The position numbers and the translations under genes are program-made. From SIG440 sp045587485 (GTDB taxonomy: Bacteria; Bacillota; Clostridia; Monoglobales; Monoglobaceae): a stretch of 64,000 nt of DNA. The notes under the pieces were generated by a model. That model had not been told where the DNA came from and made no database searches. It saw nothing but the letters and a program-made list of their open reading frames with translations. Shown piece by piece: positions 49,042 through 56,563 of the stretch (the stretch's first letter is position 1; the number at the start of each line of letters is the position of its first letter). The DNA is taken from assembly GCA_045587485.1 (NCBI GenBank), contig JAZNCI010000080.1, positions 56,817-120,816 of the forward strand, in the 5' to 3' direction.

Positions 49042-49245
49042 ATGAAAAAGTTTTATGAAGCTCCCGCCGTTGAATTCACCGGTTTCAGCGCAGAGGATGT
49101 AATCACAACAAGTGCTGTTATTACTGAGATTAACTCAACAGCTGCAGGATTCAATGCTAACGAATTTTCAGCAGCAGTTGCTCAGAAATATGGTGTTAGT
49201 ACTTCTAATGTTAAAACATTTGAGTACGGTTCATACCAGTGGTAA
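49042..49245 (+). CDS. 67-aa peptide with N-terminal DVITTSA motif
   Basis: It starts MKKFYEAPAVEFTGFSAEDV then ITTSA, and ends VKTFEYGSYQW. Short proteins opening MKK-x-Y-x-x-P and carrying D-[VI]-I-T-T-S near residue 20-24 recur in gut Clostridia; their function is unknown. There is no ordinary signal peptide. GAAAGGTGG precedes the ATG. It is the last gene before the operon terminator. It could be a ribosomally made precursor peptide or a small structural partner; neither is shown. Confidence 0.75.
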   Translation: MKKFYEAPAVEFTGFSAEDVITTSAVITEINSTAAGFNANEFSAAVAQKYGVSTSNVKTFEYGSYQW

Positions 49246-49266
49246 TTCAATAACTATAAATTTCAT

Positions 49267-49298
49267 AAAAGAAGCAGGCATAAAGCCTGCTTCTTTTT
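49267..49298 (+). terminator. Terminator of the surface-protein operon
   Basis: GAAGCAGGC (49271-49279) / GCCTGCTTC (49285-49293), A-rich before and five T after. Confidence 0.92.
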
Positions 49299-49304
49299 GC
49301 GTTC

Positions 49305-49430
49305 AGCCTCCCTCACAGAGGGAGCTGTCACGAAGTGACTGAGGGAGTTTGACTAAAGTACAATATTTGTAGCATTTATAACTCCTTCCGTCAAACCTTC
49401 GGTTTGCCACCTTCCTCAAAGAGGAGGGCT
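49305..49430. mobile_element. MITE-like element (126 bp), full length
   Basis: Ends AGCCTCCCTC (49305-49314) and GAGGAGGGCT (49421-49430) are imperfect inverted repeats. Inside, GGGAGCTGTCACGAAGTGAC and CCGTCAAACCTTCGGTTTG form strong hairpins. No coding capacity. A partial relative lies at 63788. Similar sequences are widespread in gut Firmicutes. Confidence 0.7.
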
Positions 49431-50034
49431 ATATTTCCTCAAAATCTGCTGCGCCGTGCTTACACAGGGGACAGATAAAATCTTCGGGCAGAACTTCGCC
49501 TTCATACACATATCCGCAGATTTTGCACACAAAGCCCTTTTGCTTTTGGGGCTGGGTTTTTGGTTTGACATTATCCTGATAATAGGTGTATGTCATTGTT
49601 TCTTTATCCACAATGTTTTTAGCCTCGGTAAGGGTGCATACAAACATTCCGTGAGTATCAAAATCAATATACCGTTCAACCTTTAAGGAGATAAAGGCGT
49701 TAATATATTGCGAAGGCACTGCAAGACCGTTTTCGGATGTCCAGAATGGCGTATCTGCAAACTTGTCGGTATCCCTTCCGCTTTTAAAGCCAAAATTCTG
49801 AAAAACAGAAAAAGGTGCTTCAACCGACAGACAGCAGACATTCATAATGCCTGTGGTTTTTATAACATCGTGGGAATAGTTTGCTTTGTTAATTGTCACA
49901 GCTATGCGGTTTGGTGTGTTGGTAAGCTGCGTAACAGTATTGACAATCAAACCGTTATGATGATTGCCGTCAAAAGATGTGACAATATACAACCCATAGC
50001 CTATTTTAAATAGTGCTGTATTATCTACGTTCAT
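49429..50034 (-). CDS. Flavin reductase-like protein fused to a C-terminal rubredoxin
   Basis: 201 aa. A flavin reductase-like split barrel (about 1-150; GYGLYIVTSFDGNHHNGLIV and the PNRIAVTINKANYSHD segment) is joined to a rubredoxin (about 163-201) with CKICGYVYEG and CPLCKHGAADFEEI (C-x2-C ... C-x2-C). This resembles the high-molecular-weight rubredoxin of acetogens, linked to oxygen or NADH electron transfer. ATG 50034 has GGAGG 8 nt upstream. The stop codon touches the MITE-like element. Confidence 0.88.
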   Translation of the reverse strand: MNVDNTALFKIGYGLYIVTSFDGNHHNGLIVNTVTQLTNTPNRIAVTINKANYSHDVIKTTGIMNVCCLSVEAPFSVFQNFGFKSGRDTDKFADTPFWTSENGLAVPSQYINAFISLKVERYIDFDTHGMFVCTLTEAKNIVDKETMTYTYYQDNVKPKTQPQKQKGFVCKICGYVYEGEVLPEDFICPLCKHGAADFEEI

Positions 50035-50078
50035 AAGCACGGCCTCCTTTTGATTATTTTATGTCAAAAGTCAATATT

Positions 50079-50618
50079 TTAAAACAATTTTGGAGTTTTT
50101 TTCAAAGCTTTTACTTTTGAAAGGGCTTTAACAAGAACAATGGCAATTATATAGTCAACCGCGTGGTGAAGGACTGTACCTATACCGGTTATGTAAAAAG
50201 CGGTGTAAAACATATTTCCGTTTGCTGATGACCAGCCGGCGCTTAAGAAAAGCAGTGAAACCAGTGCTTCAAAAAGTGCGTGAAGAATCATGGTAACCGC
50301 CCCTGTAAGGATAATGCTGATGTTATTTTTTATCATAAAAGCACCGATAACTGCAAAAATGATATGTGAAAAAGCGCGGGCAGTAACGGCAGGGTCAAGA
50401 CCTGCAAAAATAAATCCCACAGTTGTGCCGATAGATGTGAAAATCGCAGACACCGGCGAGATGAACATAGCTACAAAAACAGGAACGTGTGCTGTAAGGG
50501 TTGCTGAAAACGGCGGTAAATAAACTCTCAGGCCGCTGAACATTGTGGGAATGATTATGCCAAAGGCAATGAGCAATGCGGTAATTACCATATCTTTGGT
50601 CTTTAATGTCTTTTTCAT
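50079..50618 (-). CDS. ECF transporter S component-like membrane protein
   Basis: 179 aa, about six hydrophobic segments. The pattern ALLIAFGIIIPTMF, HVPVFVAMFISPVSAIFTSI and ARAFSHIIFAVIGA matches energy-coupling-factor substrate-binding subunits, perhaps the niacin (NiaX) branch. No ATPase or T component is nearby, so a shared module is expected. ATG 50618 has AAGGAG upstream and follows a consensus promoter. Confidence 0.75.
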   Translation of the reverse strand: MKKTLKTKDMVITALLIAFGIIIPTMFSGLRVYLPPFSATLTAHVPVFVAMFISPVSAIFTSIGTTVGFIFAGLDPAVTARAFSHIIFAVIGAFMIKNNISIILTGAVTMILHALFEALVSLLFLSAGWSSANGNMFYTAFYITGIGTVLHHAVDYIIAIVLVKALSKVKALKKTPKLF

Positions 50619-50652
50619 ATTTAGTTCTCCTTCGGTTTTTGTTGATAATACT

Positions 50653-50681
50653 ATTTTAAGACTTTTATTAAAATATGTCAA
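50653..50681 (-). promoter_or_regulatory. Promoter of the ECF S component gene
   Basis: Minus strand: TTGACA (50681-50676), 17-nt spacer, TAAAAT (50658-50653). Confidence 0.75.
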
Positions 50682-50733
50682 GTTTTTCGGGCGAATTAAC
50701 CATTTTTTCATTGAAATATAAGGACTTTTGTGG

Positions 50734-50762
50734 TTGACATAGCGCGAAAAAAGGGGTATAAT
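50734..50762 (+). promoter_or_regulatory. Promoter of metK
   Basis: TTGACA (50734-50739), 17-nt spacer, TATAAT (50757-50762), a perfect consensus. The 60-nt leader is too short for a SAM riboswitch. Confidence 0.85.
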
Positions 50763-50827
50763 ATTATTTAGTAAAATAGGTGGATTGTGTAAAGCCCTTA
50801 CAGGCTTGAAATACAGGAGGAAGAAAA

Positions 50828-51988
50828 ATGAGTTACAAGAAGTTGTTTACATCCGAGTCGGTTACCGAGGGGCATCCCGATAAAATCTCCGACTTGATTT
50901 CTGATGCGGTGCTTGATGCAATTTATGCTCAGGACCCTCAGGCACGTGTTGCCTGCGAGGTTACTGTTACCACAGGACTTGTGGTTGTGGTTGGCGAAAT
51001 CAGTACTACTGCAAATATTGACGTTCAGGAGATTGTAAGAGAGACCGTCCGCGAGGTGGGTTATGACCGCGCAAAATACGGCTTTGACTGCGACACCTGC
51101 GGCGTTATCTGTGCACTTGACAAGCAGTCAACCGATATCGCAATGGGCGTTGACGACAACGGCGAGGGTCATGGTGCAGGCGACCAGGGTATGATGTTTG
51201 GCTTTGCCTGTGATGAGACAGAAAGCTATATGCCTATGGCGATTGACCTTGCTCACAAGATGGCAAGACGTCTTACCGATGTCAGAAAGAGCGGAAAGCT
51301 CTCATATTTAAGACCAGATGGAAAAACTCAGGTTACAGTTGAATACAACGAAGACGGAACAGTCAAGAGAATTGACGCTGTTGTTGTATCCAGCCAGCAC
51401 GACGAAAAGGTTGAAATGGCTGACCTTCGTGCAGATATCGAGAGAGAGGTTATCCGAACAACAATTCCTGCAGAGCTTATGGATGCAGATACAAAGATTT
51501 TCATTAATCCCACAGGCAGATTTGTTATTGGTGGGCCACAGGGCGATTCAGGACACACCGGCAGAAAGATTATTGTTGATACCTATGGCGGTTATGCACG
51601 TCACGGCGGCGGTGCCTTCTCGGGCAAGGACCCCACAAAGGTTGACAGGTCTGCGGCATATGCGGCTCGTTATGTTGCAAAGAATGTTGTTGCAGCAGGG
51701 CTTGCAAAATCCTGCGAGGTTCAGCTTGCATATTCAATCGGTGTTGCAGAGCCGGTATCTCTCAGAATTGACACATTTGATACAGGGAAAATCAGCGAGA
51801 GAACAATCTCTGAACTGGTTGCCAAGGTGTTTGACCTGACACCAAGCGGAATTATTAATATGCTTAATCTCAGAAGACCAATATACAAGCAGACGGCGGC
51901 TTACGGACATTTCGGACGTTCAGATGTTAACCTCCCCTGGGAGGCAACCGACAAAGCGGATATTCTTAGGGAGTTGGCAGGCTTTTAA
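50828..51988 (+). CDS. metK: S-adenosylmethionine synthetase
   Basis: 386 aa. It makes SAM from methionine and ATP. FTSESVTEGHPDKISDLISD (about 7-26), GAGDQGMMFGFA (about 118-129) and the P-loop-like GGGAFSGKDPTKVDRSAAY (about 259-277) are intact. ATG 50828 has CAGGAGG upstream. It is monocistronic. Confidence 0.98.
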   Translation: MSYKKLFTSESVTEGHPDKISDLISDAVLDAIYAQDPQARVACEVTVTTGLVVVVGEISTTANIDVQEIVRETVREVGYDRAKYGFDCDTCGVICALDKQSTDIAMGVDDNGEGHGAGDQGMMFGFACDETESYMPMAIDLAHKMARRLTDVRKSGKLSYLRPDGKTQVTVEYNEDGTVKRIDAVVVSSQHDEKVEMADLRADIEREVIRTTIPAELMDADTKIFINPTGRFVIGGPQGDSGHTGRKIIVDTYGGYARHGGGAFSGKDPTKVDRSAAYAARYVAKNVVAAGLAKSCEVQLAYSIGVAEPVSLRIDTFDTGKISERTISELVAKVFDLTPSGIINMLNLRRPIYKQTAAYGHFGRSDVNLPWEATDKADILRELAGF

Positions 51989-52031
51989 ATGTTCGGCTGT
52001 TCTGCGGAACATAGGGGAAAGGATACAATAT

Positions 52032-52065
52032 AAAAGATCTGTCATATTTCGGGCAGGTCTTTTGT
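52032..52065 (+). terminator. Terminator of metK
   Basis: AAAAGATCTGTC (52032-52043) pairs with GGCAGGTCTTTT (52052-52063) with two G-U pairs. Confidence 0.65.
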
Positions 52066-52118
52066 GTTAAAAGGGGAAGGACTGATACGCAAGGCTCTTC
52101 TCCGGAGAGGATAGAAAA

Positions 52119-52718
52119 ATGGATTATTATGTTTCACCACTGCAAAATCTTATAGACGAATTTCAAAAGCTGCCAGGCATCGGCAACAAAACTGCACAGC
52201 GCCTTGCGTATTATGTGCTTAATATGCCTGAGAAATCGGCAAATCGTTTTGCAAATGCAATTGTTGATGCAAAGAAAAAGATTACCTATTGCAAGGTGTG
52301 TCAGAACTTTTCCGACAGCGAGGAATGTTCGGTTTGCAGCAGCCCTGCCCGTGACAAAGGTGTTATTTGTGTTGTTGAGAACCCCCGTGATGTAATCCAG
52401 ATGGAAAAAACAAATGAGTTCAAGGGCACGTACCACGTTCTTCATGGGGCGATTTCGCCTATGGATAACGTGGGGCCTGAGGATATACGCATAAAAGAGC
52501 TAATGACAAGAATTACCTCGGGCGAGGTTCGTGAGGTTATTATGGCAACCAATCCCAACCTGGAGGGCGAGACAACGGCTATGTACATTTCAAAGCTGAT
52601 AAAGCCTTTTGGGGTAAAGGTAACACGCATTGCTCACGGCGTGCCTGTGGGTGGAGAGCTTGAATATGCCGACGAGATAACTCTCGCAAGGGCGCTGCAA
52701 TGGCGTATTGAGCTATGA
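52119..52718 (+). CDS. recR: Recombination mediator RecR
   Basis: 199 aa. It works with RecO (and RecF) to load RecA at gaps. Helix-hairpin-helix KLPGIGNKTAQRLAYYVLN (about 17-35), a four-cysteine zinc motif (CKVC and CSVC, about 57-72) and a Toprim domain with VENPRDV and GVPVGGELEYADEITL. It overlaps the next gene by 4 nt. dnaX and the YbaB gene, frequent neighbours, are not present. Confidence 0.96.
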   Translation: MDYYVSPLQNLIDEFQKLPGIGNKTAQRLAYYVLNMPEKSANRFANAIVDAKKKITYCKVCQNFSDSEECSVCSSPARDKGVICVVENPRDVIQMEKTNEFKGTYHVLHGAISPMDNVGPEDIRIKELMTRITSGEVREVIMATNPNLEGETTAMYISKLIKPFGVKVTRIAHGVPVGGELEYADEITLARALQWRIEL

Positions 52719-53500
52719 TTAAGAAAAAAATCCGTGAATTTGCACGGTCTTTGGGCCTGCAGAAGGTGGGTTTTTCGGGTTCGGCGGTGGTGGTGCTGTT
52801 TCCTTACTTTGTTGAAGCTGAGAAAGGAAATATATCAATGTATGCAAGGGGGATTGACTATCACCGTGTAGCAGAGGATAAGCTGAAAAAATTAGAGGCT
52901 TTTTTACGGACTTTGGGTGCAAGTGAGACGTTAATTCACGCAGATAAGGGTACTCTTGACGACCGCAAAGCAGCATATGATGCAGGGCTTGGCTTTTTTG
53001 GAGAAAACGGAATGTTGATTTGCCATGAATATGGTTCATATTTCTTTATCGGTCAGGTTGTGCACAATCTGGATATCAAAGGCGATGCGCCGATGACTGA
53101 GAGCTGTAGGGCCTGCGGAGAGTGCAAAAAACGATGTCCCGGAGGCGCTTTGAGCAAGAATGGGTTTGTAATTGACAAATGTCTTTCGGAGATTTCGCAA
53201 AAGAGGGGAGAACTTTCCTTTGATGAGCAGAAACTTTTGAGAAACGGCGGTCTTTGCTGGGGCTGCGATGTATGTCAGGAGGTTTGCCCCCATAATAAGA
53301 AGTTGCAGACAACAGCAATCCCTGAATTTTTGAATAGGCGTATAACAAGTCTAGAAATTGAGGATGTGTCGGGCTTGAGTAATCGTGAATTTAAAGAGAA
53401 ATTTGGTGAATATGCATTTTCTTGGCGCGGAAAAGGTGTGCTTGAAAGGAATTTAAAGATATTGTTTTCTCAACTGGAGGACACAAATGAACAAAAATGA
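52715..53500 (+). CDS. Short QueG-like epoxyqueuosine reductase/4Fe-4S protein
   Basis: 261 aa, against about 370-390 for QueG. A DUF1730-like N-terminal part (about 40-115) has YHRVAEDKLKKLEAF and DRKAAYDAGLGFFGENGMLI. Two 4Fe-4S motifs follow: CRACGECKKRCPGGAL (about 129-144) and CWGCDVCQEVCPHN (about 179-192). The usual C-terminal HEAT-repeat part is missing and the N-terminus is short. It may be a QueG paralogue with a different substrate. It overlaps recR and rlmD at its ends. Confidence 0.75.
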   Translation: MIKKKIREFARSLGLQKVGFSGSAVVVLFPYFVEAEKGNISMYARGIDYHRVAEDKLKKLEAFLRTLGASETLIHADKGTLDDRKAAYDAGLGFFGENGMLICHEYGSYFFIGQVVHNLDIKGDAPMTESCRACGECKKRCPGGALSKNGFVIDKCLSEISQKRGELSFDEQKLLRNGGLCWGCDVCQEVCPHNKKLQTTAIPEFLNRRITSLEIEDVSGLSNREFKEKFGEYAFSWRGKGVLERNLKILFSQLEDTNEQK

Positions 53501-54815
53501 TGTTTTTCAAATAGAAATAACAGGAACGACCGACCAGGGCGACGGCGTAGGACGTGCAGAGGGTATGGCTGTGTTTGTTCCATATGCTCTTATGGGTGAG
53601 GTCGTGCGTGTTATAATTGTAAAGGTGATGAAGTCCTTTGCTTATGGCAAACTGATGGAGGTAATATCCCCATCACAACACAGAATCAAAGCCCAGTGTG
53701 AGTATTTTTATAAGTGTGGCGGATGCCGTTTTTGGAATGTGGAGTATTCTCAGGAACTTGAATTTAAACGCCGGAATGTTAAGGATTGTCTGGAGCGGAT
53801 TGGAAAGATTTATGTTGATGTTCCGGAAACGTTGGGGTGTCTTGAGTGTAAAGGTTATCGCAACAAAGGGCAGTTTCCTGTCAGCAATGACGGGATTGGT
53901 ATTTACGCACAGCACAGCCACAGGGTTATTGATGTAGGCAGATGTATTATTCAGGGAGATGAAAACTCTCAGGTTTTATCTGCTGTTCGTCAATGGATGG
54001 CAGAGTGCGGTGTGGAGCCGTATAATGAAGAAAACCATACGGGATGCGTTCGGCATATTTACACCAGATGTGCTCAATCTGGCGTTATGGTGTGTGTTGT
54101 AACGAAGACCGAGGATGTTCCCTTTCGTGAAAGACTGATTGAAGTTCTTCGGGAAAAGGTGGATGGGCTTTCGGGCATTATCCATAATATGAACGAAAAG
54201 AGTACAAATGTGGTGCTTGGCACACGATTCAGGACTCTCTGGGGCGAGGATTATCTGATTGACAGCATAGGGCATTGCAAATTCAAGCTGTCGCCCATGT
54301 CGTTTTATCAGGTAAACAACGCGCAGACAAAGGTTTTATATGACAAGGTTGCAGAATTTGCACAGCTTACCGGCGACGAGGTTGTGTGGGATTTGTATTG
54401 TGGAATAGGAACAATAGGTCAGTATCTTGCAAAGGATGCAAAGAAGATTGTTGGTTGCGAGGTTGTTCCTCAGGCGATTGAAAATGCAAAAGAAAACGCA
54501 AGAATTAACGGCATTGATAATACCGAGTATTATTGCGGAACAGCGGAGGAGGTTGCTCCAAAGCTAAAGGGTGAAAGACCGGATGTGGTTATTCTTGATC
54601 CGCCACGAAAGGGCTGTGGGGAAAGTCTTCTTAAAACTGTTGCAAAAACAAGACCAAAGCGGATTGTGTATGTTTCCTGCAAGCCATCAACCCTGGCAAG
54701 AGATTTAAGAATTCTCGAGGATTTGGGATATAAAACTCAAAAGGTTCAGCCCGTGGATATGTTCCCGAGGACGCATCATATAGAAACCGTGGCTCAGGTT
54801 GTGAGAATTGATTAA
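53487..54815 (+). CDS. rlmD: 23S rRNA (uracil-C5)-methyltransferase RlmD/RlmCD
   Basis: 442 aa. An N-terminal TRAM domain (about 5-60), an iron-sulphur cluster with CEYFYKCGGCRFW (about 71-83), and a SAM domain with WDLYCGIGTIGQYLA and DPPRKGCGE; the catalytic Cys lies in YVSCKPSTLARDL (about 391-403). Firmicutes versions may modify both U747 and U1939. It overlaps the QueG-like gene by 14 nt. Confidence 0.93.
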   Translation: MNKNDVFQIEITGTTDQGDGVGRAEGMAVFVPYALMGEVVRVIIVKVMKSFAYGKLMEVISPSQHRIKAQCEYFYKCGGCRFWNVEYSQELEFKRRNVKDCLERIGKIYVDVPETLGCLECKGYRNKGQFPVSNDGIGIYAQHSHRVIDVGRCIIQGDENSQVLSAVRQWMAECGVEPYNEENHTGCVRHIYTRCAQSGVMVCVVTKTEDVPFRERLIEVLREKVDGLSGIIHNMNEKSTNVVLGTRFRTLWGEDYLIDSIGHCKFKLSPMSFYQVNNAQTKVLYDKVAEFAQLTGDEVVWDLYCGIGTIGQYLAKDAKKIVGCEVVPQAIENAKENARINGIDNTEYYCGTAEEVAPKLKGERPDVVILDPPRKGCGESLLKTVAKTRPKRIVYVSCKPSTLARDLRILEDLGYKTQKVQPVDMFPRTHHIETVAQVVRID

Positions 54816-54912
54816 GAGGTGCGTGATGCAGACGGGGATTTTACGGACCACAGCGAAATTAAAGAACTGGTGAAATACATAAAGGGATAAACCCCGGAGA
54901 AACGGTGATTAA

Positions 54913-55617
54913 ATGAACGAAAGAAAGTTTCTTACAGGAAATCAATTGAAGATTATTGCCGCAATTGCTATGGTTATTGACCACACGGGCAGTTATTTGT
55001 TTCCAAAGATGACAACATTGCGAATAATAGGCAGACTTGCATATCCCATATTTGCGTTTATGATTGCAGAAGGCTTTACTTATACCAGTAACCGCAAAAA
55101 ATATTTGCTGAGAATGGTTGTTATGGCTGTTTTTTTACAGACGGCATATACTTTGGTGACAGGGACGGCGTTTCAATGTATATTTGTGACATTTTCTTTG
55201 TCAATAGTTCTTTGTATCCTTGCCGATAATGCGATGAAAAGGGAAAATACGCTGCATTGGATTTTGTTTGGCTTGGCGATGGTTGGGGTATGCTTTTACA
55301 CAACCAGACTGCCAGATATTTTTAAAGGCACAGGCTTTTCGGTGGACTATGGATTTTTTGGAGTAATGTTGCCTGTGGCAGTGTTTATGGCAAAGACAAA
55401 GCTTGCTAAATTGATTATATTTACTGTTATGCTTTGTTTGCTGTCGGCGGTTTATGGATACATACAAAGTTTTGCACTTGTGACGGTTCCGCTTATTGCT
55501 CTGTACAACGGCAAAAGAGGAAGGCTGCGGATGAAGAATTTCTTCTACATCTTTTATCCGGCTCATATGGCGACTATCTATCTGATACAGCTTTTTGTAA
55601 ATTACTTGACAGACTGA
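54913..55617 (+). CDS. TraX-family membrane protein
   Basis: 234 aa, about seven hydrophobic segments. The start FLTGNQLKIIAAIAMVIDHT and GRLAYPIFAFMIAEGFTYT are the TraX signature. F-plasmid TraX N-acetylates pilin; chromosomal relatives in Clostridia have no proven role and resemble acyltransferases. There are no conjugation genes nearby. It is probably co-transcribed with the preceding rlmD block. Confidence 0.85.
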   Translation: MNERKFLTGNQLKIIAAIAMVIDHTGSYLFPKMTTLRIIGRLAYPIFAFMIAEGFTYTSNRKKYLLRMVVMAVFLQTAYTLVTGTAFQCIFVTFSLSIVLCILADNAMKRENTLHWILFGLAMVGVCFYTTRLPDIFKGTGFSVDYGFFGVMLPVAVFMAKTKLAKLIIFTVMLCLLSAVYGYIQSFALVTVPLIALYNGKRGRLRMKNFFYIFYPAHMATIYLIQLFVNYLTD

Positions 55618-55668
55618 GTGGAATATACTAAAAACAAGAACTAAGAAAAATTATACGGAGGATATAAT

Positions 55669-56475
55669 ATGGAGACGGGAATAAATCTGTTTTGCTTTGG
55701 TGATGCAGATGAACTTGATATAGACAGACAGATTGAGCTTATGCAGAAAAATGACTTTACACATACATTTATCTTAGCGGATAATCCATATCTTGACGGC
55801 TCTATGGTTGACAAGGTTAAGCGTGCGGGAATTTCATTTGACACTCTTCATGCACCCTTTGACGGGATTAACTCTATGTGGAAGGAGGGTCAAGATGGCG
55901 ATGAAATGCTGAAAAGACTGATTGCCTCTGTTGAAAAATGTGCAGATTTTGATATACCGGTTGCGGTTGTGCATTTGTCGTCGGGCAAGCCTGCTCCTGC
56001 AATCAGCGACATAGGTAATCGCCGTTTTACACAATTGATTGAAAAAGCCGGGGAGAAAAATATAACTCTCGCATTTGAAAATCAACGATTTATAGCCAAT
56101 CTGGCATCCATATTGGAACAGCACAGCGAGACAGGCTTTTGTTGGGATGTGGGACACGAAGGGTGCTTTACAAAAGGAATACCCTTTATGTCGCTGTTTG
56201 GTGACAGACTGACGGCCGTTCACATCCATGACAATCACCATCTGACCGATGAAGACGAGCATTTGATACCGTTTGACGGAATTTGCGACTATCTGCATAT
56301 TGCACAAACGCTGGCACGCTACAATTTTGGTGGAACGGTTATGCTAGAAGTGTTTCGGTCAGAAAGTGACAAATATAAATTCTATACGGCGGAAGAATAC
56401 TATAGAAGTGCAGGGGACGCTGCAAAAAAAGTTGCCTATATGATTGAGAGAAAAAAGAAAGAACTGTTTGTTTAA
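55669..56475 (+). CDS. Sugar phosphate isomerase/epimerase-like TIM barrel
   Basis: 268 aa, xylose-isomerase-like (AP endonuclease 2) fold. Metal ligands are suggested by His in FDTLHAPFDGI and VVHLSSG, Glu in LAFENQRF, CWDVGHEGCF (Asp and His), HIHDNHH and MLEVFRSE. The substrate is unknown. ATG 55669 has GGAGG upstream. It is terminated by a perfect palindrome containing its stop codon. Confidence 0.8.
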   Translation: METGINLFCFGDADELDIDRQIELMQKNDFTHTFILADNPYLDGSMVDKVKRAGISFDTLHAPFDGINSMWKEGQDGDEMLKRLIASVEKCADFDIPVAVVHLSSGKPAPAISDIGNRRFTQLIEKAGEKNITLAFENQRFIANLASILEQHSETGFCWDVGHEGCFTKGIPFMSLFGDRLTAVHIHDNHHLTDEDEHLIPFDGICDYLHIAQTLARYNFGGTVMLEVFRSESDKYKFYTAEEYYRSAGDAAKKVAYMIERKKKELFV

Positions 56476-56496
56476 ACAAACAGCTCTTTCTTTTTA
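56455..56496 (+). terminator. Terminator overlapping the stop codon of the isomerase-like gene
   Basis: A 20-bp perfect palindrome (56464-56483, CTGTTTGTTT and its complement) flanked by AGAAAGA and TCTTTCT and followed by T. The stop codon TAA lies in the centre. Confidence 0.88.
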
Positions 56497-56501
56497 TGCG
56501 T

Positions 56502-56530
56502 GCATATATTATGCGTGAGTTTCATATAAT
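56502..56530 (+). promoter_or_regulatory. Possible sigma-E-type promoter of spoIIP
   Basis: GCATATA (56502-56508), 14-nt spacer, CATATAAT (56523-56530). The -10 resembles the sporulation sigma-E consensus CATACAAT. No sigma-A promoter is visible here. Confidence 0.4.
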
Positions 56531-56563
56531 TAAACATCTTACTTGCGAGAAAGGAAAGGCACA

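Noticed and set aside
50763..50827. SAM riboswitch before metK
   Set aside because: The leader is only about 60 nt and shows no SAM-I core or terminator.
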